Source of the DNA: Lachnospiraceae bacterium | GTDB lineage: Bacteria > Bacillota > Clostridia > Lachnospirales > Lachnospiraceae | Assembly: GCA_017482485.1 (NCBI GenBank) | Contig: JAFUMV010000150.1 | Span: 1-36,962, forward strand | Direction: 5' to 3' | Length of the DNA: 36,962 nt | Shown: positions 18,214 to 26,192 of the stretch, in pieces | Layout of the letters: each line of letters starts with the position of its first letter | Position numbering within the stretch: position 1 is the stretch's first letter | Translations under genes and position numbers: made by a program | The notes under the pieces: model-generated | Databases searched by the model: none | What the model was told of the DNA's origin: nothing | Seen by the model: only the letters and a program-made list of their open reading frames with translations

Positions 18214-18567
18214 CTATGTATCCAGCTCCAGACTTATTTTCAGCGCCCTGTTGACCTTTTCCATTATAAAGGTATCCAGATGGCATACTTTATCTTTCAG
18301 CCTCTTTTTATCGATTGTGCGCAGCTGCTCCAAAAGCACTACGGAATCCTTTTCTATTTCATACTGATCTGATAACAGCTCAATATGGGTGGGAAGCTTC
18401 GCCTTATTCATTCTTGAAGTAATTGCGGCACAGATCACAGTCGGACTGTGTCTGTTTCCCACATCATTCTGTATAATTAACACCGGCCTGATTCCGCCCT
18501 GTTCCGAGCCCACCACAGGTCTTAAATCCGCATAGTAAATATCTCCCCGTTTCACGATCGGTTCCAT
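18214..18567 (-). CDS. mazF: MazF/PemK-family mRNA endonuclease (NdoA type)
   Basis: 117 aa from the ATG at 18567; the frame is open to an ATG at 18579, so the exact start is uncertain. MazF toxins cut single-stranded RNA at short specific sites. The sequence follows Bacillus NdoA closely in length and pattern: [20 protein letters not shown] (about residues 4-23), [19 protein letters not shown] (about 26-44), then [17 protein letters not shown] and [15 protein letters not shown]. The conserved Arg and Thr of the catalytic site (RPVLI, SPTVI) are present. It lies 114 bp downstream of alr, as ndoA does in Bacillus, but no mazE/ndoAI-like antitoxin frame lies between the two. Confidence 0.93.
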   Translation of the reverse strand: MEPIVKRGDIYYADLRPVVGSEQGGIRPVLIIQNDVGNRHSPTVICAAITSRMNKAKLPTHIELLSDQYEIEKDSVVLLEQLRTIDKKRLKDKVCHLDTFIMEKVNRALKISLELDT

Positions 18568-18693
18568 CCTTCCTTTCATCCCCTTATCCGTTTTAGATAT
18601 CGGTTGATAACAGGAGTATTCCCCGTTTTCTCAGTGTGTATACCGGAATCGAAAGTGTATTCATAATATGCGCAGATGTCCGCTGACAGAAAA

Positions 18694-19863
18694 TTACCAG
18701 ATATCCTCTTTTATCCCGATCACTTTACCGCCTTTTCGATAAATCCTCGGAACCCGTTTTCCAAGACAGCAGGCCAGCTCGTAATTAAATCTCTGACTGC
18801 GTTCTCCAATTTCCTCCATCGTAATACTTTCCTCCCCCTGGGAGCCAATCAGCGTAACCTGCGTCCCGGTCTGCGCCTCCAAAATATCCGTCACATCCAC
18901 CATGAACTGATCCATACAGATCCTTCCCAGAATTTTTGCTCTTTTGCCGCAGATCAAAACCTCTCCTTTGTTGGAAAGCATTCTGGGAAAGCCGTCTCCA
19001 TAGCCCACAGGAACGGTGGCCACGCGCATGGGCGCTTTTGTTGTGAATGTGCCTCCGTAACTGATTTCCCGCCCTGCTTCCAGCTCTTTTACATAGGCAA
19101 TTTTGCTGTGCAGGGATAAAATAGGCTTTAACAGAACAATATCTTTTTTCACTTCTTCGGAAGGCCAGAGTCCGTAGAGAATGATTCCCGCTCTTACAGC
19201 ATCCATGTTTGCCTCTTTTATTTCCACAATTCCCGCACTGTTGGAACAGTGATGAACAGGAATGCGAATGCCGAGAGTCTCCTCTGCCAAAGCCACAAAA
19301 TTCCGATAACAATTCAGCTGTTCAAAAGCCTTTGATTTATCGGCTTCATCCGCTCTTGCAAAATGTGTGAAAATTCCTTCCACTTCGATGCCGGGCATCT
19401 CTAAGGCTTTTCTGATAAATTCGATCCCCTCGCAGTCGGGGCGGATGCCGATTCTTGACATGCCGGTATCCACGGCAATATGCACCTTCATTGTCTTTCC
19501 AAGGCGCATTGCCGTATCACTGATATCCTGAAGCATCTGCTCGGTAAAAACCGTTGCGCGGATCTCTTTCAGAATCATATCTGCATAGTCCCCCGAAAAA
19601 GTATAGCCCAGAATCAAAATGGGTTTTTTGATTCCGTCCTTTCGAAGCTTTAAGGCCTCTTCCACCGTGGCCACCGCGTATCCGGAAACAAAATCCATTT
19701 CTTCCATCTCTCTTGCAAGCTCAGTGGCACCATGACCGTAACCGTCTGTTTTGATGACACCAATAATGGAAGTTTTCGGACAAATATTGTGCCTTATAGC
19801 ATATAGATTTTCACGAAATACATCCAGATCAATTTCTGCCCATACCCGATTAAAATGCTTCAT
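18694..19863 (-). CDS. alr: Alanine racemase
   Basis: 389 aa, PLP-dependent fold III enzyme that makes D-alanine for peptidoglycan. The PLP lysine is in IGVIKTDGYGHGA (about residues 34-46). A substrate-binding region is AVDTGMSRIGIRP (about 125-137), and the catalytic tyrosine from the other subunit lies in GREISYGGTF (about 254-263). CMDQFMVDVTD lies near 310-320. The C-terminus has IYRKGGKVI. It is a single, full-length gene 28 bp after nnr and upstream of mazF, an arrangement (nnr-alr-mazF) known from many Firmicutes. Confidence 0.97.
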   Translation of the reverse strand: MKHFNRVWAEIDLDVFRENLYAIRHNICPKTSIIGVIKTDGYGHGATELAREMEEMDFVSGYAVATVEEALKLRKDGIKKPILILGYTFSGDYADMILKEIRATVFTEQMLQDISDTAMRLGKTMKVHIAVDTGMSRIGIRPDCEGIEFIRKALEMPGIEVEGIFTHFARADEADKSKAFEQLNCYRNFVALAEETLGIRIPVHHCSNSAGIVEIKEANMDAVRAGIILYGLWPSEEVKKDIVLLKPILSLHSKIAYVKELEAGREISYGGTFTTKAPMRVATVPVGYGDGFPRMLSNKGEVLICGKRAKILGRICMDQFMVDVTDILEAQTGTQVTLIGSQGEESITMEEIGERSQRFNYELACCLGKRVPRIYRKGGKVIGIKEDIW

Positions 19864-19891
19864 CTTTTTGTCCTTCTTTCCGCCTGTTTAT

Positions 19892-21415
19892 TTATGTCAA
19901 AAGCTGGGGAATCATTTCCGCAATGTTACCGGCCGTCATACTGTATCTGCTGCGCACATGCGCTGCTTTATCGCCTGCCAGGCCGTGCAGATACACTCCT
20001 GTACAGATCGTTTCAAAAAAGTCACCTTCCAAAGAGGCTGACAGCGCTGCCAAAATGCCGGTCAGCACATCTCCGCTTCCTGCGGTTGCCATTCCATTAT
20101 TGCCGCTTCCATTCACATAAATTCTTCCATCCGGTGATGCCGCAAAGGTTCTTGCGCCCTTGCATAATACAACCGCATTGAGTTTTTTGGCCCATGCCAA
20201 AGCAAAGTCCATGGGATTTGCAAGAATCTGCGCCGTGCTTACTCCTGCCAGTCTGCCCAGTTCCCCGGGGTGAGGCGTCAGCGCAAGAGCCCTTTTCGTT
20301 TTGTCATCCCTTTGCTTTTCCATCAAAAGATGGAGCAAAGCTTCATTTTCGGATAACAGATTTATGGCATCTGCATCCAGAATCAGCGGCTTATCTGTTT
20401 TACAAATCAAATATTCCAGCTTTTCTTTGGCGGATAAAGAGCAGGAAAGTCCAGGCCCTGCCGCCACCACATCGGCCCATTTTGAAGCTGCCTCTATGTC
20501 TGAGGTAAACATTGCTTCCGGAAGAGATTGAACCAGTACATCTCTGTTTTCGACAGCAGAAACCAGCTTCACCATGCCGCAGCCGGCATAAAATGCTCCC
20601 TTTCCGGCAAGAACGGCAGCCCCCGCCATTCCTGCGCTGCCTGCCAGAAGCGCAGCTTTTCCGAAGGTACCTTTATTTCCGTCATCCGGTCTGTGGGGCA
20701 TCAGCGCACCAATCGGTTCCGTGAAAGTAAATATATTAGGCAATTTCCCCAGAAAACTGTCCTCTGTGATTCCGATGGACCTGCAAATGAGCTTTCCCGC
20801 ATAATTAGCACCGGGATAGAGAAAACAGCCCAGCTTTCGAAATCCGAAAGTCACCGTCACGTCAGCTCTTACCGCAGCCCCCATCACTTCACCGCTGTCC
20901 GCATGAATCCCGGAAGGGATATCCACAGAAAGGACATAGGCATCCTTTTGATTAATGGCTTCTACCGTTTCCAGATACTGACCCGCAAGCGGTCTTGTCA
21001 ACCCTACACCGAAAAGTGCATCGATAATAATATCATATTCTTTTGGGGGAAAAGTGCGAAAGATTTTACAGCCGTAGGCCCGAATGCTTGCGAGCTGAAT
21101 GGCCGCCGCCTCTGTCGCTTTCTCTTCTTTTCCCACAAGTAAAAAATCCACCAGAAAACCTTCCTGCATCAAAAGTCTTCCGATGGCCATTCCATCTCCT
21201 CCGTTATTGCCTACGCCCGCTGCCACCAGCACTCTTCTTGGAACGGGCTGCCCCAGCTGAGATAACACACGTTCCAGCTGCTTTTGCCTTTCCAGAATCA
21301 CATCGACACAGGCAAGCGCTGCGCGCTCCATCAAAACAATGGAAGGAATCTTAAAATAATCAGAGGTATTCTTATCATATTCCCGCATTTGCGCGGCTGT
21401 CACCAGACATTCCAT
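19892..21415 (-). CDS. nnr: Bifunctional NAD(P)H-hydrate epimerase / ADP-dependent NAD(P)H-hydrate dehydratase
   Basis: 507 aa with two fused domains. The YjeF N-terminal epimerase (about residues 1-215) has VAAGVGNNGGDGMAIGRLL and DIIIDALFGVGLTRPL plus VLSVDIPSGIHADSGEVMG. The C-terminal ribokinase-like dehydratase (about 225-505) has GTFGKAALLAGSAGMAGAAVL, VAAGPGLS, ALTPHPGELGRLAG and the ATP-site loop NGMATAGSGDVLTGILAALSA. Together they repair hydrated NADH and NADPH, a housekeeping metabolite-repair role. It follows rex by 42 bp and precedes alr by 28 bp, so it is probably in the rex transcript. Confidence 0.96.
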   Translation of the reverse strand: MECLVTAAQMREYDKNTSDYFKIPSIVLMERAALACVDVILERQKQLERVLSQLGQPVPRRVLVAAGVGNNGGDGMAIGRLLMQEGFLVDFLLVGKEEKATEAAAIQLASIRAYGCKIFRTFPPKEYDIIIDALFGVGLTRPLAGQYLETVEAINQKDAYVLSVDIPSGIHADSGEVMGAAVRADVTVTFGFRKLGCFLYPGANYAGKLICRSIGITEDSFLGKLPNIFTFTEPIGALMPHRPDDGNKGTFGKAALLAGSAGMAGAAVLAGKGAFYAGCGMVKLVSAVENRDVLVQSLPEAMFTSDIEAASKWADVVAAGPGLSCSLSAKEKLEYLICKTDKPLILDADAINLLSENEALLHLLMEKQRDDKTKRALALTPHPGELGRLAGVSTAQILANPMDFALAWAKKLNAVVLCKGARTFAASPDGRIYVNGSGNNGMATAGSGDVLTGILAALSASLEGDFFETICTGVYLHGLAGDKAAHVRSRYSMTAGNIAEMIPQLLT

Positions 21416-21457
21416 AAAAACCCCGATTCCGTATTTGCCTTTTTGGCAAATTCACAG

Positions 21458-22108
21458 TTACTCCTTATTAGCTACTTCACTCTCATAACGCTCAATCATG
21501 TAGGAAAGACGCATCAGACTGTCTGACAAATGCACATTCTCCACCTGCACCTCTTTCGGTACCGCCAGATCTACATGGGCGAAATTCCAGATCGCCTTAA
21601 TGCCCACATCACTCAGCTTGGCAGCGACAAGAACAGCCTCCCCCTTTGGAATCGTTAAAACCGCAATGTCAACATTATTCTGCTTGACAAAATCAGCCAT
21701 TTCTTCCATGGGCCGCACTTCCATCCCGCGGATCTTCTTTCCGAAAAGCTCCGGATTGATATCGAACATTCCTGTAAAAATGAAGCCTCTTCTTTCAAAA
21801 TTCATATAATTGGCAATTGCCTGTCCCAAATTCCCCGCACCCACAATAATCAGATGGTGCTTCTTGTCCAGACCCAGAATCTTGCCGATTTCCGTATATA
21901 AGTATTCCACATTATAGCCATAACCCTGCTGCCCGAAACCGCCGAAATTGTTAAAATCCTGTCGGATCTGAGATGCGGTCACATTCATAAGGCCGGAAAG
22001 CTCCTGTGAGGAAATGCGCTCTACGCCCTCATCTTTCAGTTCCCCCAAATATCGCAAGTATCTGGGCAATCGGCTGATCACAGCCTGAGAAATCTCTTTT
22101 TCTGCCAC
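21458..22108 (-). CDS. rex: Redox-sensing transcriptional repressor Rex
   Basis: 216 aa starting with GTG; AGGAGG lies 7 nt before it. An N-terminal winged helix (about residues 1-80: ISQAVISRLPRYLRYLGEL, then SSQELSGLMNVTASQIRQDFNNFG) recognises the operator. The Rossmann domain has LIIVGAGNLGQAIANYMNF (about 86-104), the NADH-binding glycine motif. A C-terminal helix (SDSLMRLSYMIERYE) allows domain swapping. Rex represses fermentation and NADH-reoxidation genes until NADH rises. No convincing Rex operator (TTGTTAA-N4-TTAACAA type) was found in this window, so its targets are elsewhere. Confidence 0.96.
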   Translation of the reverse strand: MAEKEISQAVISRLPRYLRYLGELKDEGVERISSQELSGLMNVTASQIRQDFNNFGGFGQQGYGYNVEYLYTEIGKILGLDKKHHLIIVGAGNLGQAIANYMNFERRGFIFTGMFDINPELFGKKIRGMEVRPMEEMADFVKQNNVDIAVLTIPKGEAVLVAAKLSDVGIKAIWNFAHVDLAVPKEVQVENVHLSDSLMRLSYMIERYESEVANKE

Positions 22109-22179
22109 TGAATTACCTCCTGATAACGCCCACGCCTAAGGCATCTTTCGCACGTCTCCCAGCGTCATAAATCTTTTTT

Positions 22180-22208
22180 ATTATACTCTTCTGTTAAAAT
22201 ACTGTCAA
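22180..22208 (-). promoter_or_regulatory. Consensus sigma-A promoter for rex-nnr-alr(-mazF)
   Basis: Minus strand: TTGACA (22203-22208), 17-bp spacer, TATAAT (22180-22185). Both hexamers are perfect. It is followed by a leader of about 65 nt and the rex ribosome binding site. It lies just after the gtrA-side terminator. Confidence 0.88.
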
Positions 22209-22223
22209 TGATTCCGGAAGTTG

Positions 22224-22256
22224 AAAAGCTCCTGCGTCACGGTCTGCCGCAGGAGC
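22224..22256 (-). terminator. Rho-independent terminator after the GtrA-family gene
   Basis: Minus-strand RNA: GCTCCTGCG (22248-22256) pairs with CGCAGGAGC (22228-22236) around an 11-nt loop, followed by TTTT (22224-22227). It separates the gtrA-type gene from the rex promoter. Confidence 0.85.
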
Positions 22257-22264
22257 CTGTTTTA

Positions 22265-22690
22265 TCATTTCTCTTCTTTTTTCTCTATAAACATCTTTCG
22301 TGTGATGAAATTGTAAACCATCACAACACCGGTTGCAAAGGGCTTCACGATCATATAGGACCGGCTCCAGAAGGGATCCAGCACCATGGTTCCCAGCTTC
22401 AGCACAATGTTGTTGATGATACAGCCGCCGATGGCGAGCAGGAAAAACACCAAAAACTGCTTTCCTTTATTGACATTTTTATCGGTTTCAAAGACGAAGA
22501 AAATGCTGAATAAATAGTTCACGATCGCAGAAATCGTAAAAGCGGTTGTGTTTGCTGCAATCACATTCCAGTTCAACAGTTCCTTAAAAAGGATCAGGGC
22601 AAAATATTCAATGAAAAAACATAAAAATCCTACCAGACCGAATTTGATGATCTGCTGTCCCAGCTTGCTTTTCATAAATTTTTCTATCAC
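22265..22690 (-). CDS. GtrA-family membrane protein
   Basis: 141 aa from a GTG at 22690, chosen because GGGAGAG lies 7 nt upstream; the open frame continues further into icd, which is implausible. Four membrane segments are visible: about residues 16-38 (FGLVGFLCFFIEYFALILF), 44-64 (VIAANTTAFTISAIVNYLFS), 80-98 (FLVFFLLAIGGCIINNIVL) and 112-130. The IVNYLFSIFFVF and YNFITRKMFIF-like motifs are typical of GtrA/DPMS-like proteins, thought to move polyprenyl-linked sugars across the membrane. No glycosyltransferase partner gene is adjacent. It lies 46 bp after icd. Confidence 0.88.
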   Translation of the reverse strand: MIEKFMKSKLGQQIIKFGLVGFLCFFIEYFALILFKELLNWNVIAANTTAFTISAIVNYLFSIFFVFETDKNVNKGKQFLVFFLLAIGGCIINNIVLKLGTMVLDPFWSRSYMIVKPFATGVVMVYNFITRKMFIEKKEEK

Positions 22691-22736
22691 AATAACTCTC
22701 CCGTTCTTATTTACAGACTGTGAAAATATCCTGTTC

Positions 22737-23942
22737 TTACATCGCTTCCAGAGTAGCCCGGATCGCTTTGATGAAATCCTCACTGTTTAATACTACAACA
22801 TTTTCCAAAGAAGTGATTAAAGCCAGATCCTTGGTCATTTTTCCGCTTTCAATTGTGGCCAGGGTTGCTTTTTCCAGCTTATCCGCAAATTCGCACAGTT
22901 CAGGGATGTTATCCAGTTCGCCGCGCTTTCTGAGAGCGCCTGTCCATGCAAAAATGGTGGCCACAGAGTTTGTAGAGGTCTCTTCTCCCTTTAAATGCTT
23001 ATAGTAGTGTCTCTGTACCGTTCCGTGGGCCGCTTCATATTCGTATACGCCGGAAGGAGATACCAGCACAGAGGTCATCATTGCAAGGGATCCGAAAGCA
23101 GAACTAACCATATCACTCATCACATCGCCGTCATAATTCTTACATGCCCAGATGAATCCACCCTTTGCCTTCATTACACGCGCCACTGCATCATCGATCA
23201 GCGTGTAGAAATATTCAATGCCCAGTTCTTTAAATTTCTCTTTGTACTCTGCATCAAAAATTTCCTGAAAGATATCCTTAAATGTATGGTCATATTTTTT
23301 GGAAATGGTGTCCTTTGTTGCAAACCACAGATCCTGCTTTGTGTCAACCGCATAGTTAAAACATGCTCTTGCAAAGCTGGAAATGGATTTTTCAGTGTTA
23401 TGCATGCCCTGAATGATGCCTGCTCCTGTGAAATTATGTATCAGTTCTCTGGTTTGCGTACCATCTTCAGCCGTAAACACAAGCTCAGCCTTGCCGGCGC
23501 AGGGAACCTTAATCTCCGCGTTCTTATAAACATCGCCATAAGCATGACGGGCAAGAGTGATAGGCTTTTCCCAGTTGCGCACACAGGGCTCAATGCCCTT
23601 TACCAGAATGGGAGCACGGAAAACAGTGCCGTCCAGCATGGCGCGGATGGTTCCGTTGGGACTCTTCCACATTTCCTTTAAATCATATTCCTTCACACGG
23701 GCTGCGTTGGGCGTGATGGTGGCACATTTTACCGCGACACCATATTTGAGTGTTGCATTTGCGCTGTCCACAGTCACCTGATCGTTTGTCTCATTACGAT
23801 ATGCAAGTCCAAGATCGTAATATTCTGTTTTTAAATCAATATAGGGAAGAAGAAGCTCGTCCTTGATCATCTTCCAGAGGATTCTTGTCATTTCATCGCC
23901 GTCCATTTCAACCAGCGGCGTTTTCATCAGAATTTTGTCCAT
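22737..23942 (-). CDS. icd: NADP-dependent isocitrate dehydrogenase (dimeric, eukaryote-like type)
   Basis: 401 aa. It oxidatively decarboxylates isocitrate to 2-oxoglutarate. Signatures of the type II homodimeric subgroup: [17 protein letters not shown] at the start, [27 protein letters not shown] read in parts (about residues 73-99; SPNGTIR is the substrate loop), [12 protein letters not shown], and the metal-binding [24 protein letters not shown] (read in parts, about 251-275). [24 protein letters not shown] holds the coenzyme region. It is the last gene of a three-gene unit with the GntR regulator and the Re-citrate-synthase-like enzyme. Together these fit a glutamate/2-oxoglutarate supply route; no aconitase gene is in the window. 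Confidence 0.95.
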   Translation of the reverse strand: MDKILMKTPLVEMDGDEMTRILWKMIKDELLLPYIDLKTEYYDLGLAYRNETNDQVTVDSANATLKYGVAVKCATITPNAARVKEYDLKEMWKSPNGTIRAMLDGTVFRAPILVKGIEPCVRNWEKPITLARHAYGDVYKNAEIKVPCAGKAELVFTAEDGTQTRELIHNFTGAGIIQGMHNTEKSISSFARACFNYAVDTKQDLWFATKDTISKKYDHTFKDIFQEIFDAEYKEKFKELGIEYFYTLIDDAVARVMKAKGGFIWACKNYDGDVMSDMVSSAFGSLAMMTSVLVSPSGVYEYEAAHGTVQRHYYKHLKGEETSTNSVATIFAWTGALRKRGELDNIPELCEFADKLEKATLATIESGKMTKDLALITSLENVVVLNSEDFIKAIRATLEAM

Positions 23943-23961
23943 GCTTTATTCTCCTATCTGC

Positions 23962-24669
23962 TTATTTCGGCATATCACTGCCGTTTCCATCGTAGGTCTT
24001 TGAAAGACCATTTAATAACATATTAGCATAAGCGTTCTTCATATGCAAGGTTGCAAGTTGTTCCGCACGATCCCCATCCTTTTCCCGGATGGCCTCCATG
24101 ATCTGGCGGTGCTCCTTTACGGATTCCAGGCTTCTTGTATTATCCGAAAAAGTGGTTTTTCGCACGCGTCTTACATATTCATGAAAATCTTTCAGCTGAT
24201 GCTCCAGCATTTTGCTGTTGCAGGCTTCATAAAGAATATCGTGAAACTGATCATCCAGTTCAGTCAGCTGCTTGGCATGATTTTTGCTGGCATGAAATTC
24301 AGAAAGAAAAATGACCTCTTCGAGACGTTCCAGCTGCTGCTGACTGATATGCAGAGTGGCCCATTTTGCACAAAGTCCTTCCAGAAGCGCTCGGATTGCA
24401 TAGATATCCTCTACATCCTTCCTGGTGATTCCTGTCACATAAGCTCCCTTATTTGGAATGATGGTTACCAGACCTTCCAGCTCCAGCTGCCGCAGCGCTT
24501 CCCGCACCGGCGTTCTGGAAACGCCCATTTCTTCGCTGATGGCCATTTCCCGAAGCTCTTCATGCTCTTTGTATTTTCCGGCAAGAATGTCTTCCCGCAG
24601 GCGATGGAAAACCTTTCCCCGCAAAGAATAGCGGTCGGTATTTTCCACATTTATATCGTATTGGCTCAT
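23962..24669 (-). CDS. GntR-family transcriptional regulator, FadR/FCD subgroup
   Basis: 235 aa. The N-terminal GntR winged helix (about residues 12-80) reads RGKVFHRLREDILAGKYKEHE, then ISEEMGVSRTPVREALRQLELEGLVTI, the recognition helix region. An all-helical FCD ligand-binding domain follows (about 90-220), with ALLEGLCAKWA, ELDDQFHDILYEACNSK and VKEHRQIMEAIREKDGDRAEQLA; the Asp/His residues of these segments are the usual metal or ligand site. It starts two bases after the stop of the citrate-synthase-like gene, so translation is coupled. An 18-bp palindrome at that gene's promoter is the natural operator, implying autoregulation. The ligand is not deducible; a TCA-related acid is plausible. 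Confidence 0.92.
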   Translation of the reverse strand: MSQYDINVENTDRYSLRGKVFHRLREDILAGKYKEHEELREMAISEEMGVSRTPVREALRQLELEGLVTIIPNKGAYVTGITRKDVEDIYAIRALLEGLCAKWATLHISQQQLERLEEVIFLSEFHASKNHAKQLTELDDQFHDILYEACNSKMLEHQLKDFHEYVRRVRKTTFSDNTRSLESVKEHRQIMEAIREKDGDRAEQLATLHMKNAYANMLLNGLSKTYDGNGSDMPK

Positions 24670-24671
24670 GA

Positions 24672-26069
24672 TTAAAGTTCCACTCCCAATCTGTCCTTCG
24701 CTTCATCAATAACTTTTAAAAGCTCTTCATCTGTCAATACGGTGACGCGGCCGGCGGCATATTCATCATCCACCCATCGTTTTACTTCGTGAACCAGCTC
24801 GCAGTTTTTGTCCAGCTTCTTTTCATCCGGCAAATGGAAATAGGTGTTGATCCAGTGCGCAATTCCCGCAAGTCCAGAAGTGTTGGACACCGCGCAAAGA
24901 ACGGGACGATTCAAAAATTTCTCTGTATCGAATATATTGTAAATCTCCTCGTTTTTTAACAAACCGTCCGCATGGATTCCGGCTCTTGTCACATTGAAAT
25001 TCTTACCCACAAAGGGGGTTCTGGGCGGAATCTGATAGCCGATTTCCTTCTCATAATATTCTGCCAGTTCCGTAATCACCTGGGTATTCATTCCGTTTAA
25101 TGTACCGCGAAGCTGTGCATATTCAAACACCATCGCTTCCAGAGGCGTATTGCCGGTACGCTCACCGATGCCAAACAGAGATGTATTGACACCGGAGCAT
25201 CCGTAAAGCCATGCTGTGGAGGAATTGACCACCGCCTTATAAAAATCATTATGGCCATGCCACTCCATCAATTCGTGAGGAACGCCCGCATGGGTATGCA
25301 GCGCATAGATAATACCCGGCACACTTCTCGGTATAACGGCACCGGGATAGTTGACACCGTATCCCATGGTATCGCAGGCACGCACCTTGATCGGAATCTG
25401 ATATTCATGCATTAATTTCATCAATTCCAGACAAAACGGAACCACATAGCCGTAAATATCCGCTCTCGTAATATCCTCCAGATGACATCTGGGGCTTATT
25501 CCCTCTTCAAGACAGTCGCGAATCACGCTCAGATAATGCTCCATCGCCTGTCTTCTGCTCATTTTCAGTTTCATAAAAATATGATAATCGGAACAGCTTA
25601 CCAAAATTCCGGTTTCCTTCATGCCGATTTCCTTCACCAGCTTGAAGTCCTCTTTGCTGGCACGGATCCAGCTGGTGACTTCCGGAAATTTATATCCCTT
25701 TTCCATACATTTATATACGGCATCTCTGTCCTTTTTACTGTAAAGGAAGAATTCACTTGCGCGGATCATACCGTTTTCTCCGCCAAGCTGATGCAGATAA
25801 TCATATATTTTTACAATCTGTTCGGTAGAATACGGTGCCCTTGACTGCTGACCGTCTCTGAAAGTAGTATCTGTAATCCAGATATCCTTTGGCATATCGT
25901 GCGGTACAGTACGATCATTGAAAGGAATCTTCGGAACTTCCGAATAAGGGAACATATTTCGGAAAACATTGGGTTTCTTCACATCATCGAGAATATACAT
26001 ATGCTCTTCTATTTCGAGCAGATTCTTATTATCATTCATCGTTACAGGACGATTCGTAAATGTGTTCAT
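24672..26069 (-). CDS. Probable Re-citrate synthase (isopropylmalate/homocitrate synthase-like)
   Basis: 465 aa, a DRE-TIM metallolyase. ITDTTFRDGQQSRAPYS (about residues 66-82) carries the metal-binding Asp and catalytic Arg. MEWHGHNDFYKAVVNSS (about 277-293) holds the metal-binding His pair, and NTSLFGIGERTGNTPLEAMV (about 302-321) is the acyl-site loop. No C-terminal LeuA regulatory domain is present. There are no leuB/leuC/leuD neighbours; instead it heads a unit with a GntR regulator and NADP-isocitrate dehydrogenase. This context and the long N-terminal lead match the Clostridium kluyveri-type Re-face citrate synthase, which condenses oxaloacetate and acetyl-CoA. Homocitrate or isopropylmalate synthase remain alternatives. 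GGAGGAGAAAGTGCC precedes the ATG. Confidence 0.75.
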   Translation of the reverse strand: MNTFTNRPVTMNDNKNLLEIEEHMYILDDVKKPNVFRNMFPYSEVPKIPFNDRTVPHDMPKDIWITDTTFRDGQQSRAPYSTEQIVKIYDYLHQLGGENGMIRASEFFLYSKKDRDAVYKCMEKGYKFPEVTSWIRASKEDFKLVKEIGMKETGILVSCSDYHIFMKLKMSRRQAMEHYLSVIRDCLEEGISPRCHLEDITRADIYGYVVPFCLELMKLMHEYQIPIKVRACDTMGYGVNYPGAVIPRSVPGIIYALHTHAGVPHELMEWHGHNDFYKAVVNSSTAWLYGCSGVNTSLFGIGERTGNTPLEAMVFEYAQLRGTLNGMNTQVITELAEYYEKEIGYQIPPRTPFVGKNFNVTRAGIHADGLLKNEEIYNIFDTEKFLNRPVLCAVSNTSGLAGIAHWINTYFHLPDEKKLDKNCELVHEVKRWVDDEYAAGRVTVLTDEELLKVIDEAKDRLGVEL

Positions 26070-26140
26070 GGCACTTTCTCCTCCAATCAGGCGGCATGCG
26101 CTGCATTACCGCATTCATTTGTCTGTCTTTGAATACGGGT

Positions 26141-26172
26141 ATAATTGTATACAATTATTCAATCACTGTCAA
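26141..26172 (-). promoter_or_regulatory. Promoter with overlapping 18-bp palindromic operator (GntR-type)
   Basis: Minus strand: TTGACA (26167-26172), 17-bp spacer, TACAAT (26144-26149). The perfect palindrome ATAATTGTATACAATTAT (26141-26158) covers the -10 and part of the spacer. Its TTGTATACAA core is typical of GntR/FadR-type operators. The regulator gene is the second gene of the same transcript. Confidence 0.78.
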
Positions 26173-26192
26173 TCCTGTTTTAAAAGAAAATT

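Noticed and set aside
18593-18664. 23-codon minus-strand ORF ([15 protein letters not shown]...) between alr and mazF as a possible antitoxin
   Set aside because: No ribosome binding site, too short, and no similarity to MazE/NdoAI.
22691-22783. N-terminal extension of the GtrA-family frame into icd
   Set aside because: The extension overlaps the icd coding end and lacks family character. The GTG at 22690 has a ribosome binding site.
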